Shown here: one piece after another, positions 18,615-27,022 of the stretch
How positions within the stretch are numbered: the first letter of the stretch is position 1
Layout: every line of letters starts with the position of its first letter
From: Pseudoalteromonas rubra
GTDB taxonomy: Bacteria > Pseudomonadota > Gammaproteobacteria > Enterobacterales > Alteromonadaceae
Direction of reading: 5' to 3'
Length of the DNA: 64,000 bases
Assembly (NCBI RefSeq): GCF_005886805.2
Contig: NZ_CP045430.1
Location: forward strand, 1,178,001 to 1,242,000
Position numbers and translations under genes: made by a program
Notes under the pieces: model-generated
Told to the model about the DNA's origin: nothing
Databases searched by the model: none
Seen by the model: only the letters and a program-made list of their open reading frames with translations

Positions 18615-20066
18615 TCACCGTACAATCTGGCACAGAGCTTTACCTTGTTGTGCCAGCTTACTGCCACAGTCGAGGAATACTTGGCCCTGAGTGTTATAAA
18701 ACTGCCCCTGCCATTGATCGTCCTCTTCCAGCTTAATGGAGATGTAACCAAACTCTCCCTGAGTGTTCCCCTGCGCGCGCTTACCATCAATTTGAGTACT
18801 GAACCCGCTGTTTGCACCGGTTGAACTCAGGCTAACACCACTGTTGCCGACCACCAATTGAGGTGGACGATCACTGCCCTTACCAAAAGCCAGCGACTGG
18901 TAAATATGCATATGACCAGATAGAGACAAGCTGACCTCAGACGGTAGCTGCTGCGATACAGTCGTCTTCAGCGCCGTTTGCAGCATATCTGTGATTGAAG
19001 GAGTGCCAACCGGTCCGCTTTGTCCCCAAATAGGTCTATGCGTCATCATCCATAACGGGGTTTTTACCCGAGAAGCCAGCCGCTGCAATTGAGAATACTG
19101 GTCACGATACTGGCGCGTGAGTGTTTGTGGCGAGCGTGAATCGCAAGCATTGGCAGAATCCATCACCCACAATGCCAGCGACTCCAGTTCAAGCAAATAG
19201 GGGTCTAGCATCACAATATGGTCGCTTGCTTCGCTGGGTGGCTGGCTGAATTCCCCCTGATAAGGGCATGACTGCTGTGCAACGCCCCCCGGTAAGTCAG
19301 AGCCAGGTCCCAGGAAATAAAACCAGCCGGGACCTGCACGGCTACACAGCTCATGATTACCGCGGGCAAATACCCAAGGTGCACTGGCCAGCAAAGACTT
19401 AGCCGGTGCAAACAAATCAGCCTGCCAACTCTGCCAGGTATCGGGTTTTGGACTGCCGCTGGCATTTTGCGAGTAATACGTCTCTGTTAGACCACATGAC
19501 GGACCACCGTAACCACCATCTCCCGCATCGTACGCGTAAATATCTTTACTGATGCTGCCCGACGTACCGCGGTAGTTGAAATCCCCCATATGTAGGATCA
19601 ACTGTTTGCTTTGCCTGGCACCCAGGTCCGCCAGCTGAGCAAAAGGTTGCGCAGCACTTGCTCCTTCACATACTGAACTCTTACATCCGGAGTCTCCAAA
19701 TACCTGAATTTGCTCTGGAGCCAGGTTGACGGGAGCCAGTTCAACCCCGCCATAAGAAAGACGATACTGAGTATCTGGACGGATCACGGCTTCACAAACT
19801 GTGACTGGAAAATGAACGGGATCCGGATTTAATCGCCTGGCCCGGGTTTTTATCGCCTGTTCACCCGCGTGTATTAGCTGCGGACATTGCTGATCATTAA
19901 TATGTGCGCCGTCGACAATGGCTCTGGCATAAACTTGCACACCCCCACCCTGTGCGGGGGCCAGCATAGTATAAGCGGCATGAACGAGTGGATCGTGTGC
20001 TGCACTGTCGGCAGTGCCCGTGCAACCAGAGAGTAAAACGACGAGAGGAAGCATATATTTGCGCAT
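18615..20066 (-). CDS. Exported metallophosphoesterase (purple acid phosphatase-like lipoprotein)
   Basis: The 483-residue protein begins with a lipoprotein signal (MRKYMLPLVVLLSGC). Calcineurin-like metallophosphoesterase motifs appear in order: QVFGDSGCKS, LHMGDFNYRG, FARGNHELC, MMTHRPIWG and LSGHMHIYQ. These supply the metal-binding Asp, Asn and His residues of a di-metal centre that hydrolyses phosphate esters. Many cysteines suggest disulfides in an exported protein. Together with the PhoX-like and PhoD-like enzymes nearby, it points to use of organic phosphate. Confidence 0.88.
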   Translation of the reverse strand: MRKYMLPLVVLLSGCTGTADSAAHDPLVHAAYTMLAPAQGGGVQVYARAIVDGAHINDQQCPQLIHAGEQAIKTRARRLNPDPVHFPVTVCEAVIRPDTQYRLSYGGVELAPVNLAPEQIQVFGDSGCKSSVCEGASAAQPFAQLADLGARQSKQLILHMGDFNYRGTSGSISKDIYAYDAGDGGYGGPSCGLTETYYSQNASGSPKPDTWQSWQADLFAPAKSLLASAPWVFARGNHELCSRAGPGWFYFLGPGSDLPGGVAQQSCPYQGEFSQPPSEASDHIVMLDPYLLELESLALWVMDSANACDSRSPQTLTRQYRDQYSQLQRLASRVKTPLWMMTHRPIWGQSGPVGTPSITDMLQTALKTTVSQQLPSEVSLSLSGHMHIYQSLAFGKGSDRPPQLVVGNSGVSLSSTGANSGFSTQIDGKRAQGNTQGEFGYISIKLEEDDQWQGQFYNTQGQVFLDCGSKLAQQGKALCQIVR

Positions 20067-20152
20067 GGTTATTCCTTGTTTGCGGCTCCATTAGCTTCCT
20101 TAGTGTAGACCACAATAAAGCGGTGTTGATATTACCCCGCATTTCACACTGC

Positions 20153-20989
20153 TCAGCGTGGCACGCTGTGATGGGTATAGCGCTCAACCAACTCATCGAT
20201 ATCTGGACGAAGGCGCTCTATTGCGCCATTAAAACGCGCCAATTGTGCTGCATCGAACAACCCTTTGCGCAATAAAAAATGCACCTGGTTGTTGTGGACT
20301 GGATAGTCCCAAATATAAAAGTTTTTAATGCCCAGCTTACGCGCCATGAAACGCCCGAGTATCTCGTCTTCGATGATGAAATCGACCCGCTTTTTTGCCA
20401 ACATTTCAATACGCTGAGGGCTGCCAGAAATCCCCACCAACAAATGGCCAAAATTGGGGTTTTCGGCAAGATTTTTGAGCTCATCACCATAATAAGAACC
20501 TATGCTCAGGCCGATACGATAGCCCAACCGCAACAAAGCTTTTAAATCAATGGCCATACGGGGCTGACGCAATGAAAAAAGTCGCATTTTTTCCCAGCGA
20601 TAGGGGGCTGAAAACACCCCTAACTCAGCACGTTCCTGTACATAACTGACCATCAATAAGACATCGACCGTCCCCTTACCCAGCTGATCTAAACTTCGGG
20701 CAGAGGTAGGCAAGCGCAAAAATCGAGGGCACATGTTCAGCTGTGCGAACACCTTACGTGCTATTTCCACATCCAACCCGTACGCCCCACGCTCATCGAC
20801 CGCTGTCAGCGGCGGCCAGTCAGCGACGACGCCAATTTTAACTTCGCTGGTACACAGTTGCTGTGCACTGACTTGTGACCCATAAAAAAAAGCACCGGCA
20901 ATAAAAAAACACCACATTCTGAGATACAACCTGATACCAATCACTCTCACCTGCTTATTCTCTGACCTGTATCTTTTAGTTATAGCCAT
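20153..20989 (-). CDS. Periplasmic solute-binding protein (SBP_bac_3 family)
   Basis: The 278-residue protein has a basic N-terminus, a hydrophobic export signal (MWCFFIAGAFFYGSQVSAQ) and then the amino-acid-type solute-binding fold. Its features are VKIGVVADWPPLTAVDERGAYG, LDVEIARKVF and a ligand-loop FSAPYRWEKMRLF. No permease or ATPase genes are adjacent. Orphan proteins of this type in Alteromonadales often act as sensors or scavengers rather than ABC transporter subunits. The ligand is unknown. A start at the internal ATG (20917) is possible and would give a more compact signal peptide. Confidence 0.75.
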   Translation of the reverse strand: MAITKRYRSENKQVRVIGIRLYLRMWCFFIAGAFFYGSQVSAQQLCTSEVKIGVVADWPPLTAVDERGAYGLDVEIARKVFAQLNMCPRFLRLPTSARSLDQLGKGTVDVLLMVSYVQERAELGVFSAPYRWEKMRLFSLRQPRMAIDLKALLRLGYRIGLSIGSYYGDELKNLAENPNFGHLLVGISGSPQRIEMLAKKRVDFIIEDEILGRFMARKLGIKNFYIWDYPVHNNQVHFLLRKGLFDAAQLARFNGAIERLRPDIDELVERYTHHSVPR

Positions 20990-21119
20990 TATCGCGCCAG
21001 TTTTAAATCAAAGATGTCAGATTGGCCACCTCACTGGTTAAATGTAATATTTTTGTTGTATAAAATTAACATGAACACGTTTAAATACGGCCCAAAAATG
21101 ATAATTAGAGTATTTACTT

Positions 21120-22697
21120 ATGAGCCTATCCCGTCGCGATTTCTTTAAAACCAGCCTAATGCTGTCAACTGTTCCCCTTACCTTAGGACTGAGTGGCTGT
21201 ACTTTTTCTCAGAGCCCGTTCAGCCATGGCGTTGCCAGTGGCGACCCATTGGATGATCGAGCGATCTTATGGACCCGCATTACCATTCCACCTGAAGTGC
21301 AGGAGCGGGTGGATATGAATACACTCAGTGTCAAAGCACTCTGGCAGGTTAGTGCAGATCCGCAGTTTTCTCACCTGATTGCTGAGGGCTATGAAATCAC
21401 CGATAAACAACGCGACTTTACCGTTAAGGTCGATGCAACCGGGCTGGCACCTGATACTCGCTATTTTTATCGCTTTATCATCGATGAATTGGATGAGCCA
21501 GTTATCTCGCCAACAGGCCGGACTAAAACGCTGCCAGCCTACGATGTTAGCCAGGTAAAACTGGCCATGACATCCTGCTCGCACTTTAGCTATGGTTACT
21601 TTAACGTGTATGCACGTATCGCCGAAATTGAAGACCTGGATGCGGTGCTGCACCTTGGTGATTACCTGTACGAATACGGCAATAAAGATGTGTACCGCAA
21701 CCCGTTCTTATGGAATCGTAAAGTTCAGCCCGCCCACGAAATGGTGACCCTGGATGACTACCGGGTTCGTCATGCCTGTTATAAAACTGACGAAGACTTG
21801 CAAACCCTGCATCAGACTCACCCGATGATCTGTATCTGGGATGACCACGAATTCACCAACGATACCTGGTCGGGCGGGGCAGAGAACCACAATGACGGTG
21901 AGGGTGACTGGCAAACCCGTAAAGCGGCTGCCATTAAAGCCTATTATGAGTGGATGCCGATCCGTGAACCCAGCGATAACAACCGGGAACGATCTTATCG
22001 CCGCTTCCAGTTTGGATCTTTGCTGGATCTGAATATGCTCGACACTCGCCTGATCGGTCGCGATCAGCAAGTTGAGATCAAAGATCCTGCCCGACTTGAT
22101 GAATCGCGAACTTTACTGGGTTATGCGCAGGAGCAATGGTTATACGACAACCTGTTTGAGGCTAAACAAAATGGCGTGCAGTGGAAGTTATTGGGCCAGC
22201 AAGTGCAGATGATGCAAATTCAGATGCTGGGTAAACCCATTAATGGTGATGCCTGGGACGGTTACCCGGCCGCACGTCATCGCCTGTTAGACTTTATCGA
22301 ACAAAACCAGATAGATAACGTGGTATTCTTAACCGGTGACGTACACTCTTCCTGGGCCGCCAACATCTGTAAAAACCCTTATGACTGGCACGAATACAAC
22401 CGCTTCACTCATGAAGGGGCCATCGCAGTAGAGATCGTGACTTCCTCGGTGACATCACCATCTATTCCGGTACCGGGCTTGCAGCAGCTGGTAGGTGATG
22501 TTGGTAAAATTTTGATCCCAGAGAATCCTCACATCCGCTATGTCGACCTCGCCAATCGCGGTTTTGTAACCCTGGACATCACTCGGGACGAGCTCAACGC
22601 CAGCTGGCACCATGTGCCGTTTGTCGGCTTTAAAAATGACCAGTCGCATATTGGCAAACGTTATACCGTTAAGGCAGGCAAAGCCAAACTGGTTTAA
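21120..22697 (+). CDS. phoD: PhoD-like alkaline phosphatase (Tat-exported)
   Basis: The 525-residue protein begins with the twin-arginine signal LSRRDFFKTS and a lipobox-like LSGC near residue 26. It then shows PhoD-family features: SGDPLDDRAILWTRI, RYFYRFI, MTSCSHFSYG, HLGDYLYEYG, WDDHEFTND and LTGDVHSSW. These supply ligands for the calcium/iron centre of PhoD phosphomono/diesterases. Export by Tat is consistent with a metal loaded in the cytoplasm. The gene is monocistronic here, with the duplicated hsp20 region directly downstream. Confidence 0.93.
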   Translation: MSLSRRDFFKTSLMLSTVPLTLGLSGCTFSQSPFSHGVASGDPLDDRAILWTRITIPPEVQERVDMNTLSVKALWQVSADPQFSHLIAEGYEITDKQRDFTVKVDATGLAPDTRYFYRFIIDELDEPVISPTGRTKTLPAYDVSQVKLAMTSCSHFSYGYFNVYARIAEIEDLDAVLHLGDYLYEYGNKDVYRNPFLWNRKVQPAHEMVTLDDYRVRHACYKTDEDLQTLHQTHPMICIWDDHEFTNDTWSGGAENHNDGEGDWQTRKAAAIKAYYEWMPIREPSDNNRERSYRRFQFGSLLDLNMLDTRLIGRDQQVEIKDPARLDESRTLLGYAQEQWLYDNLFEAKQNGVQWKLLGQQVQMMQIQMLGKPINGDAWDGYPAARHRLLDFIEQNQIDNVVFLTGDVHSSWAANICKNPYDWHEYNRFTHEGAIAVEIVTSSVTSPSIPVPGLQQLVGDVGKILIPENPHIRYVDLANRGFVTLDITRDELNASWHHVPFVGFKNDQSHIGKRYTVKAGKAKLV

Positions 22698-22827
22698 TAA
22701 CAAATACAATTGGCACTTTTGCGTTATCAGGGCGCATCCGTGCCACTTTTTAGCCTTACCAACCAAAAATAAAAGTCAATTAAAATCAGAGACATAAAAA
22801 ACACTCAAACTTTTTTCAAAAAACTTG

Positions 22828-22856
22828 CTTGAAAAGCGTTTACCCCGGCCATAGAT
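22828..22856 (+). promoter_or_regulatory. Possible sigma-32 promoter of hsp20
   Basis: CTTGAAA at 22828-22834 matches the -35 of heat-shock promoters. A CCATAGAT at 22849 is a partial match to the -10 CCCCATNT at a spacing of 14. The same elements occur in copy 2 at 28637-28665. One of the three differences between copies lies immediately before the -35 box. Confidence 0.4.
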
Positions 22857-23007
22857 AGATTTGTGAGGACGCCGACAGGGTCCAAAACCAAACTAAGACT
22901 TTGTTTTAAAAGCCTTTATTTAAGTAATGTTAGAATTAAAAACCCGCTATTTACTGGTTTATTGCAAAGAGTAAATGGCTTAATTATCGCTTTATGAGGA
23001 TACGATT

Positions 23008-23454
23008 ATGCGTACAGTAGATTTATCACCCCTTTACCGTTCATTCATCGGTTTCGATCACCTTGCATCTATGATGGATGCGGCGCAGCGTAGCAGCGAA
23101 AAACAGCCCAGCTACCCGCCATACAACATCGAAGCCTTAGCTGAAGACAAGTACCAGATTACCATGGCGGTGGCCGGCTTTACGGAGCAGGAGTTATCGC
23201 TGGAGTCGGAAAACAACACGCTGAGCGTCAAGGGCGAGAAGCAAAATAAAGAAGACAAAACCGACCGAAAGTTTATTCACCAGGGCATTGCCGAGCGCAA
23301 CTTTGAGCGCAAATTCCAGCTGGGCGATCATGTAAAAGTGATTGGCGCTTCGCTTGAAAACGGCCTGTTGTTGATTGACCTGGAGCGCGAAGTACCGGAA
23401 GCGTTAAAGCCAAGAAAAATTGAAATTGGCACCGGTAAGCTGATTGAAGGTTAA
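23008..23454 (+). CDS. Hsp20/IbpA-type small heat shock protein, copy 1
   Basis: The 148-residue protein is a bacterial class A alpha-crystallin-type chaperone. It has the N-terminal LSPLYRSFIGFDHLA, the alpha-crystallin domain (YNIEALAEDKYQITMAVAGF, then LSLESENNTLSVKGEK), IAERNFERKFQL and a C-terminal tail with KPRKIEIG carrying the I-x-I anchor. It binds unfolding proteins in the cytoplasm and passes them to DnaK/ClpB. An identical protein is encoded at 28817-29263. GAGGAT before the ATG is the ribosome binding site. Confidence 0.95.
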   Translation: MRTVDLSPLYRSFIGFDHLASMMDAAQRSSEKQPSYPPYNIEALAEDKYQITMAVAGFTEQELSLESENNTLSVKGEKQNKEDKTDRKFIHQGIAERNFERKFQLGDHVKVIGASLENGLLLIDLEREVPEALKPRKIEIGTGKLIEG

Positions 23455-23515
23455 TACCTGAAGAGTAGTAATTACTCACTCCCTTTTCCTTTTATTACAT
23501 TGTTGAATTCCCACC

Positions 23516-23540
23516 AGCCGCCCGAAAGGGCGGCTTTTTT
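23516..23540 (+). terminator. hsp20 terminator, copy 1
   Basis: AGCCGCCC-GAAA-GGGCGGCT followed by five or more T: a strong intrinsic terminator. The identical hairpin ends repeat copy 2. Confidence 0.9.
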
Positions 23541-23559
23541 GTGTGCTGTAAGAGATTAT

Positions 23560-23964
23560 CTAAATTGCCACGCCCAGTGCCTCGGCCACCCGTGTGGCAT
23601 GTGGACCTAACCAGCCCAGCACCGGAGTAAAACGCTCGACCAACTTTTCACTATGGCTGGCAAAGCTTTCAGCCTCTTTGGCTATTTTAGCCGCACGGGC
23701 CAGCGACTCCGCTACCTCAACCTTATCAGGCTGCGCCTGTTCGATTTCTTCTTGTGCCTCCTCCAGCGCATTATTCAGTTTGCGCGACTGCGCAATACCA
23801 AGCTCACCCAACGCTGTGGCTAACTCACCCAGCGCCCGCTGAATATCCACTGTCTGGGGCTCAGGCATTGTGATGTTGGGAGCGGCATAAATCTGATTCT
23901 GATCACCTGTGTTTATCACCGCGCCATTGGCATTGCCACCCACCTGTATTGTCCTGTCTGTCAT
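23560..23964 (-). CDS. Small partner protein sharing the GDxNQ tag with the STAND NTPase
   Basis: The 134-residue protein opens with VGGNANGAVINTGDQNQI (residues 8-25), which is the same motif as the N-terminus of the NTPase gene just upstream (VQGSANQSIIITGDHNQV). A helical, Glu/Ala-rich middle (LEEAQEEIEQAQPDKVEVAESLARAA) is likely a coiled coil. The C-terminal FTPVLGWLGPHATRVAEALGV is amphipathic or weakly hydrophobic. The gene starts 6 bases after the NTPase stop with a good AGGAG site, so the two are one operon. The shared tag suggests homotypic interaction. I know no function. Confidence 0.7.
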   Translation of the reverse strand: MTDRTIQVGGNANGAVINTGDQNQIYAAPNITMPEPQTVDIQRALGELATALGELGIAQSRKLNNALEEAQEEIEQAQPDKVEVAESLARAAKIAKEAESFASHSEKLVERFTPVLGWLGPHATRVAEALGVAI

Positions 23965-23970
23965 GGGATA

Positions 23971-26862
23971 TTACTCCTGTTTTAATTCATTGAGTTTTTC
24001 GATAATTGGGTTTACCAGTTCAATATCCGGCTCCTGCTCTGCGCCCTCACAATAATCAAGGTAGTTGCTCAGCATCAATTTTACCCTCGATCCATACGCC
24101 TCTGGCCATCTAAGAAAGTAGGGAGAAAATAGCTGTACAGCTTCCTGCGAACTAGCCACCGCAGCTTCGTGCTGACCTAATTTGCTTTGTAAGACTGCAA
24201 GGTTATTCAGTGACATGGCCAGGTCAGGCGAATAAATATCGGGACTCATTTGAACCAACGAACTGAAGTGTTCAACGGCTTTCTGCGAAGTGTTTAGGGC
24301 GGCTTCGTACTGACCTAGCTCGCCTTGTAAGACTGCGAGGTTATTCAGTGACATGGTCAGGTCAGACAAATAAACATCGGGACTCGTTTGAACCAACGAA
24401 CTGAAGTATTCAACGGCTTCCCGCAAAGTGTTTAGGGCCGCTTCGTGCTCGCCCAGCTCGCTGTATCGGCTAGCAAGATTGTTCAGTGACATAGCCAGGT
24501 CAGGCAAAAAGGCATCGGGACTCTTCTGAGTTAGCACTCTACGCAATTCAACAGCTTCTTTTGCGGAGGCCAGCGCGGCTTCGCACTGGCCAGACTCACT
24601 TTGCAGGTTAGCAAGATTATTCAGTACAGAGGCTAGATTGGGCAAAAAGGCATCGGGGCTCACCTGAGCGAGTGCTCTGCTGTGTTCAACGGCTTCCATT
24701 GCGGTGGTCAGGGCCGCTTCGTGCAAGCCCAACGAGCTTTGCCGAGTAGCAAGGTTATTCAGAGCCGTGGCCAGATTGGGCAAATAGGTATCAGGGTGAG
24801 CCTGAACTAGTTTTCTTCTTAGTTCAACAGCTTCCAGCGCTGTGGCCAGCGCCGCTTCGTGCTGTTCCAGATCGCTTTGCCGGTTAGCAAGGTTATTCAG
24901 TGAAGCCGCTAAGTTTGGCAAATAGACACCGGGATGGTCCTGAGCCAGCCTTCTTCTTAGTTCAACAGCTTTTTGTGCGCTGGTAAGGGCTGCTTCGCGA
25001 TGGCCTAGTCTACTTTGCCGATTAGCAAGAGTATTCAGAGCCGCAGCCAGGTTGGATAAGAAAGCACTAGGGTTCACCTGACTGAGTGCTTTGAAGTGTT
25101 CAACTGCTTCCAGCGCACAGGACAGAGCGGCTTCGTGCTTACCCAAAGCGCTTTGCCGATTAGAAAGATTATTCAGAGCAATAGCCAAATGTTCCGAATA
25201 GGCATCGGGGCGAGTCTTAGTGAGCGCTCTACAATGCTCAACAGCTTCAAGCGCAGTGGTCAGTGCGGCTTCACGTTGACCCAAGTTGCTTTGTCGGTTT
25301 GCAAGCGTGTTCAGCGACATGGCTAATCTGGATAACACGATCTCACTGGTCTGCTGCTCGGCAAGAACCAGATCTTGCTGATATGAGATGGTTGCCAATT
25401 TACAGGCTAATTCTGCCAGAGCGATAGAGCTGTGCGGTATGGCATCATTGAGTAACTCTACCAGCTCCAAATTGTGTCGGCTATCATCAACCAACTGCTC
25501 TGCCCACTTTAACAAGTGGGCCTGTTGATCGGTTAGCTGGCTGACCGGACAGGCAAAATCCTGTAACAGACGAACCAGCGTAGCGGCGGCCAGCTCCTGA
25601 CCGTATTCAAGGGTACGAGCCAGGATGTCGGGCGCTTTTAAGCTTCGCTCTCTGTCACTTTGCAGCAGCTGTATACACATGGCCTCAGCGATCAGGTCTG
25701 GCTGAGTGGTTGACAGTCTGACTGTTTCGTCTCCGTCTTCCGCTGGCGGAAACGCCTGCTGCAACGCCAGTAACTCTTTATCCAGGCTTGGACTGTGCCA
25801 GCCCATGGCGATCAACTCAGCGCTGAGTGTCTGGCGCATATCGGCAATATGGAGACCGCCACACAGCAAATGAAAGCACAGGCAATGAGCCAGCTTAGTG
25901 GCATCGCCCCCTTCGCCAAAACACTTATTAAAGCGGTCGATTTCTCGCTGCGCCAGTTTTTCGGCCGCGGCCAGATAATGCAATGATAAAGCCGCGCGCG
26001 GCAACATGTCCCGGCACAGAATACCGGCCATAACCAGCGCCAGTGGATTACCAAATTGCGGGTCGGCCAGAGCAGTATCAAAGTCGGCTTGTTCATTAGC
26101 TTCGGGGATTGCGCTGGCTCGAGGGCTCGACACCAGCGCTTGCGCAGCATTCAGTGCTGCACACAATACAGCTCTCCTGATGGTGATATCACTCAGCCCG
26201 GCCAGTGCATAGGGCTCGTGCTGAATAAACAGGTCAAGCCGCGCCTGGTCGCTGCCTAAAGCGGAGCCTGTTAACGTGTGCCACCAACCGGCCTCTTTAC
26301 TGGCTTCGCGTTCCAGCAGCAAGATACGCACCCGGATGCCATCGGCCAGCTCGTCGAGCTGAGACAGGGCATCTAGCCATTGCGCCAGTGCCTTCGCATT
26401 GGCGCCGGCGTAATCAACCACCAGCAATAAAGAATGAGACCAGTTTGCCTGGGCAAATTTAAAGGCATGCGCCAGCTGTGCCAAGTCGTCGCTACGTACA
26501 AAACCCGCTGCCCAACCCGGTTGCTGCTCTGCCTGTTCGCACAGCTCAATGGCCAGTCGCGTTTTGCCACTGCCTGCAGAGGCAGTGATGGCAAAGACGG
26601 AAATATCCCTGTCGTCACTTAGCCATTCATTGAGTAACTTTAGCTCGTGCCCCCGGCCCAGCAATTTCAGTGCTTTGTTGTGCGCGCTGAGAATATCAAG
26701 CACATTCGGTGGGGTTTGCGGACCTCGACGCCGCCGGGCAGGGGTATGATGGCGCACCAGCGGAATGCGAAATTCCACCGCGCCTCCCACCTGATTATGA
26801 TCGCCGGTAATAATAATGCTCTGATTGGCACTGCCCTGCACTGACACGCTGCGCTCAGCCAT
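23971..26862 (-). CDS. STAND-like P-loop NTPase with nine 46-residue TPR repeats
   Basis: I start at the ATG at 26862 (MAERSVSVQG), behind GGGAGAG; a GTG lies two codons earlier. Order of parts, numbered from that GTG: an N-terminal tag VQGSANQSIIITGDHNQV (about 10-27), a linker with RRRRG, a P-loop domain with Walker A ASAGSGKT (about 96-103) and Walker B LLLVVDYAG, a helical middle, and a C-terminal solenoid. The solenoid has nine repeats of the form LAxxLNNLANRQSxLGxHEAAL..AVE..R.L....PDxYLPN, each 46 residues. The layout is that of bacterial STAND/NACHT-type switches used in signalling or anti-phage defence, where the repeats sense and the N-terminus recruits an effector. The exact class is inferred. 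The gene lies between two direct repeats. Confidence 0.78.
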   Translation of the reverse strand: MAERSVSVQGSANQSIIITGDHNQVGGAVEFRIPLVRHHTPARRRRGPQTPPNVLDILSAHNKALKLLGRGHELKLLNEWLSDDRDISVFAITASAGSGKTRLAIELCEQAEQQPGWAAGFVRSDDLAQLAHAFKFAQANWSHSLLLVVDYAGANAKALAQWLDALSQLDELADGIRVRILLLEREASKEAGWWHTLTGSALGSDQARLDLFIQHEPYALAGLSDITIRRAVLCAALNAAQALVSSPRASAIPEANEQADFDTALADPQFGNPLALVMAGILCRDMLPRAALSLHYLAAAEKLAQREIDRFNKCFGEGGDATKLAHCLCFHLLCGGLHIADMRQTLSAELIAMGWHSPSLDKELLALQQAFPPAEDGDETVRLSTTQPDLIAEAMCIQLLQSDRERSLKAPDILARTLEYGQELAAATLVRLLQDFACPVSQLTDQQAHLLKWAEQLVDDSRHNLELVELLNDAIPHSSIALAELACKLATISYQQDLVLAEQQTSEIVLSRLAMSLNTLANRQSNLGQREAALTTALEAVEHCRALTKTRPDAYSEHLAIALNNLSNRQSALGKHEAALSCALEAVEHFKALSQVNPSAFLSNLAAALNTLANRQSRLGHREAALTSAQKAVELRRRLAQDHPGVYLPNLAASLNNLANRQSDLEQHEAALATALEAVELRRKLVQAHPDTYLPNLATALNNLATRQSSLGLHEAALTTAMEAVEHSRALAQVSPDAFLPNLASVLNNLANLQSESGQCEAALASAKEAVELRRVLTQKSPDAFLPDLAMSLNNLASRYSELGEHEAALNTLREAVEYFSSLVQTSPDVYLSDLTMSLNNLAVLQGELGQYEAALNTSQKAVEHFSSLVQMSPDIYSPDLAMSLNNLAVLQSKLGQHEAAVASSQEAVQLFSPYFLRWPEAYGSRVKLMLSNYLDYCEGAEQEPDIELVNPIIEKLNELKQE

Positions 26863-27022
26863 ATCCACTCTCCCTGGTTGCTGCTTACTTTTTAATGCTA
26901 TTTCAGCAATGCAGCTCAGGCAAGGGTTAAATTTTTACCCAGCTCTGTAAGCTCGTGTAACTGGCACACCACAGATTGTGTTCCATACTTGCTCTCGGAA
27001 ACCACAATCCGGGAGGATAACT

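Larger units (their letters stand above)
22761..23540 (+). repeat. 780-bp direct repeat, copy 1 (contains hsp20)
   Basis: Bases 22761-23540 match 28570-29349 without gaps (constant offset 5809). I see only three mismatches, all upstream of the gene (22827 G/C, 22842 A/G, 22913 C/T). The repeat covers the hsp20 promoter, gene and terminator. Confidence 0.95.
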
